Assembly: GCF_047495875.1 (NCBI RefSeq)
Contig: NC_092480.1
Span: forward strand, 3,782,001 to 3,846,000
Direction: 5' to 3'
Length of the DNA: 64,000 bases
Source: Pithys albifrons albifrons
Taxonomy: Eukaryota; Chordata; Aves; Passeriformes; Thamnophilidae
Shown here: in pieces, positions 24,394 through 38,000 of the stretch
Numbering within the stretch: position 1 is the stretch's first letter
How the letters are laid out: each line of letters begins with the position of its first letter
Translations under genes and position numbers: made by a program
Notes under the pieces: generated by a model
Told to the model about the DNA's origin: nothing
What the model saw: only the letters and a program-made list of their open reading frames with translations
Databases searched by the model: none

Positions 24394-26088
24394 CTACTGG
24401 TGTTTCCCAGCTCCTTTGGAAGTGGAAGGCCCAGTTTTAGTCTTGATGCCTTGTGGTGAATGGCTCCTTTTACCTGTGGTAGAAACACAACACACTCATG
24501 GACAGGATCTGGGACCCAAGGAAGTGTGAACATCTTTTTCACTCAGTCAGGGGCTCACCCTCTGTGGATGGAGCTTCCAAAAGCAAGTTGGCTCTTTTGG
24601 TGTATTTTCTGGTTTTCACTCTGGCAGTTGACACCTTGGAGTCTTCACACTTCTTCAGTTTAGCTGCAGAGAGAAGAGAAAAATTACCTGATAAGGGAAG
24701 ATCAAATTTAGTTCTTGCCCTTCCATGTGCACACCACATCATCCACAACTCCAGGGCTTCACTCACAATGCAAAGAGATTAAGAAGCATTTTCTCCTTTA
24801 CTTACAGTTTTTTAGTTCTGGAAATAAAGATTTCCCACTTTGACTATAAATTAAAAACCTTCTTTACTTCAGGCTTTTATTCCTCCCATAGGAACACAAC
24901 TAATGGGTTACTCTCTCCTCTCATGTTACAGAACAAGACTGTAAAAACATCTACTTCAGGCTCATACCCAGGAACTTTGGAGTGACAATGCTGTGGTTGT
25001 TCAGCAGGGGAGTAAAAACAGCTTCTTGGGAGCCTTCATGTCCTGTGAGGGATAAAAGCTCAGTATTAAAGCCAGAAATTCTCAATAGAACTCTCCCTGG
25101 GGGTAGAATTGGGACTATCAGGAAACCTCTGTCCTACATGAAGGCAATCTTGACTTTCACTAGAGCATTGTCAAGAACAGCTTTAACTTCAGAGTCCAAT
25201 TTCTGGTATGTAGCTCTGTCTTTAGTAAATGTTCAACATCATTATGTCCTATTGCCTCTGAGTGGGGCTGAGGATGCTCAGAGGCTAAAACGGAATCCAG
25301 AGCACAAACCCTCTTTATCTTTCAATCTTCACCTGTGTGGGGGTATTTCTTTAGCTACAGAGGAACAGAAAAGCATCTCCAAGGCAGAGATTTGCAGCTT
25401 TACACACGTGTGACTCTGAGCAGGACACACAACTCCCTCCCGCGCAGGAGCTGCGACCCGTAGAGGTCCTGGTTCTGCAGCAGGTTCTTCACCTGGCCAT
25501 GCTCATCTGCCAGCTCGATCTCACCTGCAACACACAGCTCTGGGTCAGCCCTCAGGGCAGGGAGCTGCAAAGAGCCAGGGCAGCGAAACAGGAGACATCT
25601 CTCAGCTATGCAGGGATGATCCACAGCTGAAAAATACCCCAAATCTGGGAGCATTTTGGTTGAGTGCTCTGGGTCAGGACCACCTCAAGATACCCTCGAT
25701 GTTTTCTTCAGATGGGTGTTTTCATTAGATGTTTTTATTAGATCTTTTATTCCCACAGCATGTAAAAGCTCCATATCTGGGTGTACCAGAGGCAAGAATT
25801 AACCAGGTGGTGAGCACAGCCAGGGGCAACCTTTGGGAGTGCAACAAACACCATCAGGAACAGTCTCTGGCACCGGGAACCCACTGGGAGGCTTGGCCAC
25901 AGTTTCACACTGGAACACAGGATCAGCAGAAGCCCATCCCAGACCTCAGAGCCACACAGAACCAAAACAAAGAGGTTCCTCCTCAGGGAACCCAACCTTA
26001 CCTTCACTCTCACAGCCACAGCAGCGCTTGATGCTCTCCAAGAGAGTCTGAACTTTACACTGAGTGTTGAAAAGGGCCTTTTCATTTT
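24394..26088 (-). CDS. Giant gene, C-terminal exons (64-67)
   Basis: Exons 26002-26088, 25408-25524, 24559-24663 and 24394-24473 (TAG). They encode [36 protein letters not shown], then a basic segment ([20 protein letters not shown]) and a Ser/Lys-rich end ([16 protein letters not shown]). The 24559 exon has a strong pyrimidine-rich acceptor and a GTGAGC donor. The 24394 exon follows a 'tttctaccacag' acceptor in matching phase. The weak link is the 25408 donor (C|GTGTGT). If it is not used, the reading frame ends at a TAA at 25400-25402, eliminating the last two exons. Confidence 0.65.
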
Positions 26089-29000
26089 CTGTTAAGAGAG
26101 GCACAAGTCAAGGCAACCAAAGGAACCCCAACAGCCCTGTGACCCTTCTCCAAATGCCAAATGATCTCCATCACTCTTATCAGCAGTTCCAGGGAACCAG
26201 CACCCTTCAAATATGAGGGGACTTCACAGCTACTCCAGACAGTGCTGGACTTTCAGGAGATTCCATACACTACAAAAAAATGAGCTATCAACAGTAAATA
26301 CTTCAGAGGCAGAATAAACCCAATGGTTGCACCACTCCTCTTTTTATTTGTTCTTTCCAAGGAAATATTAACAGACTGTGAAGGGAAACACTGTGAAACT
26401 CTGGTCTTTTCATTGATATGCTCAAGTTTTGAGGTGAAAAAAGAAAGATCCCAAACATTTTGAAGCTGAATTGTTTACTTATAACTGAAGTGTATTTGTT
26501 GAGAAAAACACAGTGAGGAAAAAAAGAAGACCGAGCAAAACTCTACACGCGACTCTATTTTGATTTAAAACAGAAAGAAGTTTTCATTGAAAAATTGCTA
26601 CAGTAAAAATGTGACAAATTGTATTTACTGCTGCCTTCCACCCTGCCTTTTACAAATAGAACCTGGAACCACAAGTCCCAGAGATAGCTTTATCACCTGC
26701 TGGGTCCCACATTTCCCTGTGGGTATCAGAGACAGCAAGCACTGCAGGCTCTTACCTCCATGGAGGACTGTTATAAACATATCTGCTGATAGCCTAAAAC
26801 AGAAAGCAGTGAAGAGAGCAATGACAGGCTTTTTCCCAACTACATTCTACAACAGGCAATCACACTGACCTACAGGTGTTTTGCAGCGTTTGTATTTTCT
26901 GAAAGTCCCTTCCAAAAAGTCCCTAAATTCTCCCACAAGGTGAAGTTGCAAAGGAATGAAACAAACCTTTTGTTTTCGTGAGCAAGTTCAGAAAACGTGG
27001 AACCACCAAAATGAGCAGATGAGGGCCCAAAAAATCCCTGCAGTTCCTCTGGATTCACCACACACACCTGAAGCAAACCTGAGAGCTTCTGTCTTGGCTC
27101 CTGGGCAACCAAGTCTCACCCTCTGAATACCCACTGAGGTTGTGCAAAGGCAGAGGGAGCCAACCCAGGTTTGTGTCTGGGCACCAGGAAGGAGTGGGGT
27201 CACAGACCTCTCCACACCTCAGCAAGTCAGTAAATATTGCAGTGAGGAGAGAACAGGCTTTGCTGTTGGAGCTGGATCCTCCCTGTGGGGGGGTTGCCAA
27301 GGGACTGTGCTGGCTCACAGTCAGGAAATCTTGTGGTGCTGAACTTCACCTGGAGCTGAGCAATATTAGGAAGATGGAGCAGGGGATTCTGCTCCTCTTC
27401 CTCAGAAACAATTGCCTCTGAGTGTGGCTGAGGATGCTCAGAGGCTAAAATGGAATCCAGAGCACAAACCCTCTTTATCTTTCAATCTTCATCTGTGTGT
27501 GGGTATTTCTTTAGCTACAGAGGAACAGCCAAGCTCTCCTGCTCTCTTATGGCCAGCTCAGGAGGAGCACAATGGGAGGAGGGATATTTTCAGTTTAATT
27601 TCAGGCTCCCAGAGCACTGGACTCCAGCAGCTACAGAGATCCCTGCAGTCACCACTACAGGAATAGTTCAATTGTTCTCTTTGCTCAGAAAAATCACATC
27701 TGTAGAGAACTTGAGGGTCTCTGCCAGTAGAACTTACTGAGATCAGCATGGGTCTATTGAAAACATGCCCAGGCCTCACAGAGATGCTGGGCAAGGCTTA
27801 AAAGTATGGCCCTATAATAACTGGAAAACTCAAAAATATCCTCCATATCAGAGATCATGAAAGCTGAACAGAATACATTGATGCCACCTGTTGTCTTATG
27901 TTTTGTGCTTTACTGAATTAACAATGAAAACTAAAAAATCAGTAACACCAAGAAGCTCAACTTCCTTCTCCAGCTGACAAATTACTGATAATCCAAGACC
28001 AGTGTGAAGGTACTTCAAGGTTAAGCAAACAGAATACGGATTACTCATTATGTATTTGACCAAATACATCCTTAATTAAATACATATCTGTTCTGATACT
28101 TCAAGTACAGCAGCTCTGTCCTCAGACACACACACTCCTCCACAGTCCACCTTCAGTCACTGCCAGGGATAATCAGGGTTCCTCAAGGAAGTGAGGTGGT
28201 GGCTATTTTATGTGCAGAAGATGAAATGCTCCTGCTTGTGTCTCTTCAATCTCTGAGCAGGGCAGCTCCTCTTTATTCAGCTCCATCCTGTTTGCAGCCC
28301 CGGAATGCAGCAGCTCAGGGGAGGGCTGAGCTCCCCACACTCGTTTGGTGGTTGCTGTCAGAGAAATTCAAAGTGAAAGCAGAGTGCAAATTCAGGACAG
28401 CCCCAGGGGGCTGCTGTGCCACCATCACCAACCCAAAGGGCACACACCAGGACAGCACCTACAGCCAGCACTGATCTCTGCCCAGTGCAGGATGTTTGTG
28501 CACATCCAGGGCATTCTCAGGTCTTTGCAAACTGACTGTATCTGAATTGCAAAATAATGCAAATGATCCACCCATAATTACACCAAACCCACACCATTAT
28601 TAATTTCAAACTCTGAGCGTCACAGCCTAAAAATTCACCAACTGCTTGAAGGAAAATGTTCAGTTCAGAAGACATCCTGCTCATTTTAACTCTTTATTTA
28701 CTGCTATGCACCAGTACACACACAGACACCACCTGCCTTACTCTCTTGTTGGTAAATTGGTCCCCAAGATCACAGATCTTCACTATGTGACAACATTTTC
28801 CCCAGAAACCTTTTGTGATGACAAGGAAAGCTTTAATAAATTAACTCAGCAGAAGAAGGAAGGAAACTAATCTACATGTGTGAATTAGTCAAGCAATTCT
28901 GCCTGCTAATTGACCTCCTGTTGACTTCTTTTTAATGACCTGCAGCAGACATTGGTGTGTGTGTTTTACCAGGCACCAAGGGTGAGGGATGACTTCTCCA

Positions 29001-32000
29001 CCTTTGTAATCTTCTATCCTATCCAGGACAGGGAAAAACTGCAGTCAGACTGAGATTTATTACCTGGATTGCCAAGGTCTGAGGGTTGCTGCAGATTCAC
29101 CAAGGTTTGTTTGATCTCATACAGGGTCTTGGCAAGGGGGCAAGCTGCTACCAGGCCCTCCACCTCCAACTCAGTCAGATAAGGCAACTGGAGATCTAAA
29201 CCTTGAAGAAACGGGGATACTTTTAAGCCTAAAGAGGCTGTTCATGGCTGGAGGACTGCAGAGAGGAAATACTGCACTGAGCAGAGAGAATGCCCACCCA
29301 GAGGCTGTGAGGGTCAGAGAACTGGTGGTGTAGAATCTCTCTGACCTCCCCATATCAGCACTTAATTAGTGTAATGATGCCTATTCTCCTCCCTAGAGTT
29401 GGGCACTTGATATAAAGGTGTAAAGGGTCTGTAGGGGTGAAATCTCCTTGACTTCTCCCTTACAGAGCAATAGAGGAGGCAGAAGTGGCTTCCCTGAACT
29501 GGCATCACAGGTAAAAAAAATAAAAATTATGTCAAAGTAAAAAATAGCTTAAATGGGAAGAAGTAATTACATGTTTTCCCTGTTAGTAAACATAACCACC
29601 CCCTCTTACCCCAGACTTCACTGCATCAGCCCTCTCTGGGATCTCTGGAAGCACCCAAAGCACCCACAGCCGTGTCACTGCCCTTACCATGTTCTTCATG
29701 TCCAGGGAAGCTGAAAAAAGCATCTTTCCTGCTGAAGAGTTCACATTGCTGAGGCAGCTCATGGTCCTGTGGGATAAAAAAGGCCCAAGAGTTAAAGACA
29801 TGGGCAAGTGGAAGAGCCAGCAGAAAGGTGAGAGGTGGCCCAACAACAGACACGTGTAACTCACCTTTCCTTCCACTGCTTCTGATTTACTTTCACTGGC
29901 CAGGCTGCCCAGTGAGGGCACAACTTCCTCTGCATCCTGTGCTTGGACCTTCTGCTCCAGCTCTGGTTTCCCAGCTCCATTCCTGCCTGGAGCATTCCCA
30001 AGAAGCAATTCCAGAGCTTTCATTAACTCTGTCACTTCCTGCCACGGAGCACCTAATGAACCTGATAAACAATTTAAATGGGTTTCCACAGAACCACATG
30101 AAGAACTGTAATTACACCCAGAACAAAACCAACAGCAGGAACCTTTCTTTGGAAATTGCACAAGATCCCTCATATTGTATAGCATTTCCAGGTAACTCTG
30201 TGCTAAGCTGACAGACCTCTCCTCTCACTGAACTCAGACAGACTTTCAGCTCTTCCAGAACAGCACTGAAAGACACAATCTTGTGGGATCTCTGTATGAG
30301 CCAGGTTTTTTTTTAACCTGTTCACTGATGCTACTCATACATTCCTCTTCTCCCTTGCTCTGCACTCTGGTCCTCTCACCTGTTTGGAAGGAGTTGCCAC
30401 AGTGTTCATCACACTGTTCATCACCCACTGCTGCCCAGCTGTTGTCTGCAGGTTTGTGCCCACAAATCCTTTGCCTGGCAAGGATTTTCAGGGCATCAGA
30501 GTCCAGTGCTTGCACCATGTCCTGTTCACAGAGAGCAGCAGTGTTACACTCTGTGTTATATTCTGTTACACTCTGCTAGCAGTGTCATACTCTGTTTCTA
30601 TAGAACAGAGGAATGGGTGGATTGCAGAGATTACACCAGTTATTTTATGTTCAAATAACATACTGACAGGAGTAAGACACATCCCTCAATAAACTGTCAC
30701 TTCAGGGGAATTATTTATCTTACATATTTCACATTTCCAAGACTCCCTTCCCTCACATATTTCTTCCCACTGACCACAAGACTCTGAATGCGGTGGCTGA
30801 TGCTGTTGTAAAACCCCAGCACGTCCTTCCTGTGCTGTGCCAGCTGAGATGCCACGTGCAGGTTCTGATCCTCCAGTTTGTCATAGAGGGTGCGAACACT
30901 GAAATCCTCCAGGAGCCTCGGTGCAAAGTGCCCCTCTGAAACACAAGGCAGGGCTCAAACCCAAACACTGCCCACGGCTCTACTGGGCTTTATTTCCCAC
31001 ACAGGCCATTGCCTGTCCGTGAGGAACAGCATTTGGTGTGCTGAGAGCACGGAAAAGGGATGAGGCAAGAGGGGTAAGAGAAGATCTCGTTCCTCAGCAA
31101 GGGGGAGGATGACAGGGCGTTACTATCAGCTCCCAACTCGCCCACAAAACTCAGGATGCTGCTGCTGCTGCTCTGAGAGCTGCTCGCAGCATCTCTTCGT
31201 GCTGCCATCTGCTGTTCCCTCCGAACATCCCGAAATTCCCAAGATGAGGTCATTCCCGGAAAGCAAACAAAGCCCAGGAGTCACGTGCCTTCGGAGAACA
31301 GAATGGCCAACAGAAGCAGCCAAGGAAAATATTTGTAAAGATCTTTATTTTCTTTGCCAGTCATTTAAACTTTCTGCTGGTTTAAAGGGCTTCTCAGGAC
31401 TGGCCACTTCCTCTCCCAACTCCTAAGGGAGAAAACTCTACCCCAATCACAGGGGGTTAATTGCCTAAATGAAGAGACCAAAGGAACCTAGAATGGAAGT
31501 GTGTCCCTGCTCTGCAGGCATAGTGCCTGTGTGAGCTCACAAACTGCACTGGGTGGGCAGGTATCCAAATATCATGCCAGAGTTAACAAAGGACAACAAA
31601 ATTGAACTAAGCAAGAAGAAGCCAATTGGAGAATATCTGGGGTGGGCCCAGCACTTCACCTGCATTAGGTGCTGCTCCTTTCTCTCCAGAACCAGCATCT
31701 TCTCCAGAGCCACGAGGACCAAGCATCTGATAAAACTGAAGGCTAGAGGGAATGACAGAAGAGGGTGAAGAGCATCTCACTCTCTTCAATAAGATCAGAT
31801 GTTGCAGATTTACCAGCCCAGTTCAAACAGAAGGATGGATTTCTCATCTAGATTTTCACAAGCCCCTGACACCTGCCATGCAAAGGTGGTTTACCTGTCC
31901 TTCAGGAGGATGTACTCTGGTGGGATGTGTGGCTCCCCCAGGCTCCTCCATCGTGGCTTCCAGCCCTTCAGGGGGCTAATGATGGGACCAGCAGGCTGGA

Positions 32001-35000
32001 ACACTATGGCCAGAGTTGTCAGCACCACAATGAGGGAGCCCAGAACAAAAAGGATTGCTGGGGAAGCAGAGAGGGATGGTGAGCAGCAAGAAACACCCTG
32101 CACAAACCCAACTTTTAGCAGCTTTTATGTTCATTACATGGGCTTCTGCTTTCCCCCCTGTTGATTGGTACATGCAGGCCAGGAGCAAAGTGTTCACAGC
32201 ACTGGGCAGCTGAGGTGGCAGAGCCAAGGATCACACTGCAAGCCACACTTTCATTTCTGTCCTTTACTGGCCTCTCACTGATGGACTGGTATGTGCAAAA
32301 CACTCACACAGAGGACTGGCTTTGAGGAAAGAACTCAACAGACCTTATGTTTTAGTCAACTTTTAAATGATGTATTTAATTTCAGCCTAGTTTATCATGG
32401 AAGTGCAGCATCACTGTCTGCTTTCCAGCCAAGGAAAACAAAACACCCTCAATAACTTGAATTCTTCAGGCAGGGTGTGGGGTGAAACACAACCGCTCCT
32501 TCCCTCTCTCACCACCTGAGCTCCTACACAGGCAGGTTCTTGGCTGGAGTGCAGTGAACTTTGGCAAGGGGAGCTCCACAGGAGAAAAGGATTAGAGCTG
32601 GCAAAGTCAGTGGTTTGATGATGTTTTCAAAGAAAATCCTTGTTTAAACACACTTAAAGAAGTGCAAGAAAGGTCATGGCCAAGCCTCAGGGCTGAAGGT
32701 TGGTGTGCCAGTGTTTGGGCTGTACCTGCAATAGCAGCCCAGTTAGGAGCCAAGTTCAGATCCTGTTGCTTCAAAACCCCATGTCTGGCCAGCTGGAACA
32801 GAGAGGAGGGCTGGAAGGACACAGTCCTGGGGTCACAGCTCACATTGCCTTCATTCACAGTCACAATAAGGAAGTGTTCCTGAATGGTGCTGTCCCTGAA
32901 AACATATGTGCCAGACTCCAGGAAAACATGGGCAAACCTAAAAGAGAGAAGTAAGGAAGGCACTGGCTGGTCCGACTTTCCTTTGGCCTCCTCCTGTTAT
33001 GAGGGTAAAGACATGGACTTGAACACACATTTGACATTTCACTGCCAAGGACCTACTAATTCTGTCCAAGGCTCCCTCCCAAATGCTGCCCATAACACAA
33101 GCACTGTGATCCACACCAGGCATTACCAGGAGAGGTTGAGGTGGGTCTCCTGGATGAGGTGGTGCAGTCTTCGGAAGGGCCCAAAATCCCAGCTGGGGTT
33201 GCTGTTATAGAGATGCTGCTTCTGATAAACGGGGTAATGGCTGGATGCACGATCTGGGGATGGGTCAGCACAGTGTCAGCAGCTCTGGCCCCCCTCAGCT
33301 GGCACAGCTGGCACTGGGCTGGCAAAGAACTGTGTCACTGCATTTCTTTTTGGGGGCCATGCAGTGTCAACTCATTCAAGTGAGTTTCATAACTGCCCAA
33401 CAAAGACATGCTGTCTAACAGCAGACAAAGTTTATTGCACAGAAATCCAGTCAAAAAGTGAAACCCATGAGGTAAGTCCCTATCAGAGCTTAGACTGCAG
33501 TTCTGGGATCCCCTGAAGGCAGGAGAGAAGGGATGTGAAGGGATGTGCTCACACATGCAAATGTGGAGTCACTGCCCTGGACAGGTCTGGACACACAGGA
33601 ATGCAACACTCACCGTGGGAATCAATGCTGAGCTGGAAAAGGATTGTGTCTCCTGCTTCCAGACACACTACAGGGTTAGGAACAAGGGGCAGGGCCTGGC
33701 TATCTTTGGAGAAAGTCCTCTGGAGTCGATGACCTTTCTGCAGCAGCTGGTTTGATGGAAAATCTCCTGCCAGGCAACACAACAAACCAGAATGAATCCT
33801 GCAAAATGAGCAGCATGGAAGGACATCTAAGCCTTGGCAAGGAACAACTATTTATTTTGTATTTGTGGGCAATTACAGCTCACAAGGCCAAATTCTGCTC
33901 TCAGTCACAGCAGCATAATTGAGGAGCAAATGGAATCGGGGACCAGCATGCAGTTGCCAACAGATTTGACTCCAAATAGTTTTCTTCTAGTTCCTTGGAA
34001 ATCCCAAATCATCCCACAGTTGTGATTTGACCCATTCCCAGGGAGCTGATCGTGCAGTCAGTGCAGTTCCTTACTGTTTAATCCCAGACAGAACAAGGTA
34101 TTTCCCTACTTTCTAAATAGTTTGGAGCATCTGATAATAAATTCCCTCTGTGCCAACTTGAAAGGAAACAAACAGCTCAGCCTGGCTGGAATTCAGGTTC
34201 ACCCTCGGGGCTCTCAAGCCTTACCCATGAGAAATGCATCCAGAACAGCTGTGCTGGAGACAATGAAGCCCAGCACTCCACTGGGACTGAACAGGACCAA
34301 ATGTACCCTCTGGCTGTTCTGCACGTGTTCATCTGGGCCCAGGACATTTGCCACTTCCTATGGAAAGCAGAGGGAAACATTGGTCACTGATCCAATCAGC
34401 CCTGGACTCACACCCTGGTTTGTGACCAGTCTCAACTCCAGCTGTACCTCTAGTGAGGCTTTTCCCTTCATTTAGGAGCTGTCATTTCTCTGTAAGGCAT
34501 CAACCCTATAACCTCAGGACCCAGGAGGCCCTTTTTACTGAACTGTGACTTTTAAGGGCTCTCTTCAGACCTGCAGGCTGACAAAGCACTCCCTTCCTCC
34601 ACACCTACCCTCTCTTCTCCTCCATTCATCCTCAGAAGCAGTTCCCTGTTGATGCCAAATGCCAGGGAGATCCGTGGGGCTCTCAGCAAACACAGCTGGT
34701 CACACAGCTCCTCAGCAGAGATGTACAGTTTGCAGTGACATCTGCCAAGGGGACAAAAGGCCCTGATCAGTCATGATCCCTGAGCTGCAACTCACTGGGG
34801 GTCAGGATAGACCCAGTATCTTACAACCTGTAACAAATGGGGCTACTCTGTGTGCATGGAAAGCAAGATGGAGCAAACTCCCTGTCCATCCCATCAGCAC
34901 CTTGCCTGCTATTCAAGGCCAAAATGTCCTGCCCCACTCTCTAACAGTGCTTGGTTGGTGTTTAGTAGAAACCAACTTCAGTCCTGTAACACAGCATTAC

Positions 35001-38000
35001 ACATCCCTCCCTAAATTCAGCTTTAAGAATATGGTTGACAGAAAGAGTACAATTTTAACACACTAGATTTCTGTGCAGTCCATGTCAGGGACAGATTTTC
35101 AATATACAAAGAGAAAAAACTGATAATCATGCAACAAGAACCAGCATCACTCTTTGCCAGCGGGTTTGGATCTTTATGACCTTTAAGTCCCTTCCAACCC
35201 AAACCATTATGTGATGATTAAAGGTGTGGGGGGAGAATGAGGATTGAATTCCTCATTTCTGGTCTATATTTAAGAGAGGGATCATCCTCCTCAGAGGGGC
35301 TCAACCTGAGGCACAGGGAGAAGTTCTACACATCAGAAAACCTGAGCTCTGCCCAACCTCACCTTGCCAGTCCATGCTCATTCCGGTGCCTCCACCCAAG
35401 ATACAAACCCAGCAGGCAATGCTGGGAATGGGCAGAGGAATGGAGCCAGTGACTGTGGATTGAAGGCCAAATCTCCACAGAGAGGAACTCCACCAGTGGA
35501 AACTTTCCCAAAAACACCTCCCACAGCCCTGCCCTGCTATGACCTCATGGGCTCAGTGACTCTGGCAGACAGAGCTGGGTGTGAAGGGCTGGGCAGGGTG
35601 GCACTCACATGCCCAGCTCTGCGTGGAGCTCTCCCCCAGCTCTCCCACAGGCAGCAGAGCAGTCGTGGCGCTCGGGGGCCACACAGCGCCGTGTCGCTGC
35701 CAGCCGGACCTGCCCGGGGGCACAGAGCTCGTCCACCTGGGGAAACAGCACCCACATAGCACGGGAAGCCAGGCAGCTGTGCAGCAGCATCCCCCAAAAT
35801 CCCTCCCTCCCCTCTGCTTCAGACATTCAGCATAAAGGGTGTCTGCGTTTCTTTTGTAGCACCACTCATTTAATTACTGCCCCCAAAGGAGTTCTGCTGT
35901 CTAACAGAGGGAAAGTTTTATCTCTGTCCTACAGAAATCCAGCCAAAAAGTGGAAAGCACCAGCTAAGTTGCTGGCATAGCCCAGGCTGCAGTTCCTAAA
36001 GTAACCTCTGACAAGGTTAAAGGACAACTCAGAAAGCATGGAAGAAAAAACACAGCAATTTCCCCTCCCATCCAAATCCCTCATGCAAGTCTGATTAAGG
36101 ACTTCATATTAACAATAAGAAGGCTTAAATTCCTGCTTTTGTCATCTACATGAGACAGTGCTGCTCCCCATTGCCCTGGTGTGCAAGTATCCTTTGCCTC
36201 CATCCCTTAGGAATTCAAATTTAGCCTCACAAGATTCTGGTAAAGAAAAGTGCCATTATCCTACAAGGAAGGGTCAAGGGTCTCAACCAAAACATCCAAA
36301 GGATTGCTTTGTGTGTTCAGCCTAAAGCACTGAATTGTTCTCCCTCTCCTGCACGTCACAAAACAATTTTGTTTTGAAGCCAAATTTTACCTGAGGTCGA
36401 CAGTCCTGGTCGCTGTTGCTGTCAGGGTCTTTCTTGCCTCTCTCATCATAGTAAACATAACCTGCCTGGCAGATGCAGGAGGCATCTGACTGCTGGAAAG
36501 CCCTGTTCAGGCCATGGCACCTGCAGCTGGTGGCACCTGAGAGGAGAGGTTGGATTTGGGTGGGTGAGGGAAGGAGCAGTTCTGGTGTCCAGCACCCTCT
36601 ATCAAACCCCACTGCTCATTTTGGTGCCACAGCTGCAGTGCTGCCCCACTGGCACAGCAGAGCTGAGGGCACCCAGCCTGACAGGAGCTCCACCAGCACA
36701 GACAGCAGGGCAGTTCCTGCAGTGCCCAGAGGTGCAGAAAGGCCCAGCTGCTCCTTTGCAGCAGTTTGGATGAGCCCTCCATTAATTTGCACATGAAGCC
36801 CCTGGACTGGGTAAGGACCCAGCCAGTCAAGGCTGCCAAGCCCCTCTCTTGTGCCTCCCCAGTCTCAAATCCATTGGATTTGGGATACTGGGACAGTGCT
36901 GCACACCCACTGAGTAAGGCATGGGCACTCTTTACTGGGCATAGCTCCCTACCCTCTAGTTTTCCACCTTTTTCCCACTTTGTCATGCCCTCAGTGCCCA
37001 GTTTTGGCTCAAAAGCACACCCACACTTGAGACCAGCTCCTCAATTCAGCACTCTTGGTGAAACTCCACTGCTTCCAAGTCAATGATAGAGCAAGAATCA
37101 GTAGAGCTACTCATCTCTTCCTTCCTTTAAGGACATCAAATCCCCTGAGCTAACAGAGTGTAAGAGGAAGAAAAGACAGCTTTGCAAATGGAATCCTCCT
37201 TCTGGGTGGGACAGAGAAAAAGCTCTCAGGCACTGGCAGCACACCCAGCACCATGAGGATGCCAGGGCTTGTGGTCCAGCATGAAACCACATGAGGGAAT
37301 CACATTTCTGAGTGATTTCCTTTTCAGTCTTTCTCTTAAAGAGGTGACATTTTACTCACACACAGCAACTCACCAGGTTGAGAGGAAGAGGAGCTGCCAC
37401 AGGGGAAACAGGCAGCCTGGGCAGGGAGGTGGTTGAAGGTGCCAGCAGGGCAGGGCTGGCAATCCTCTCTGTGCTTCCCAAAGTGGCTGCTCCCGTGGGT
37501 CCCAGGGGGACAGGGCAGGGGGGCAGGTGCCAGGGAAGGGCAGTAGTGACCTCGGGGACAAGGCTGCTGGTGGTAGCTCTCACTGCCTGGAAAAAAGGCA
37601 CTTTTTAGGGACCCCAGCAAGTGCTGAGAGAGAGGCAGAGACCACCTGCGTATTCCACTTATATGTATATATATGTGTGTATATGTATGAATATATATAA
37701 ATACATGAGTCTGTACATATAAAGTTAATCAGCATTCAGCATTTTCCCATCTGATTCATATTTAGATATAAATCTCTGTTTCTTTCTCCCAGCTCTTTCC
37801 CTGGACAAATCCAGTGGCAAATCCCTGTGACAGCCCACACCAGGGTTTTGCAGCTGCAGAGGACTGAGAGCTTTCCCCACACAGAACCAAAATCTTTGTG
37901 GGTACAGTTTGAGCTGCCTTTTCTTGCCCCACTGGCCTGGGTACCTGGTGGGCAGAGGAAGCCAGCTGGGCAGGGCTGGCAGGGCGCTGTGATCAGAGGG

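Noticed and set aside
25251..25368. Coding exon or retroviral fragment in the duplicated 118-bp segment
   Set aside because: Open in one + frame but opposite to the gene, with no acceptor/donor pair and no retroviral motif.
25400..25402. TAA as the definite stop of the giant gene
   Set aside because: Two downstream exons with strong acceptors, correct phase and coding-like translation argue for splicing at 25408; kept only as an alternative.
31126..31323. Alternative reading frame through the tail exon (QQQQ-containing)
   Set aside because: It ends at a stop before any splice site that could reach the next confirmed exon; the serine frame joins in phase on both sides.
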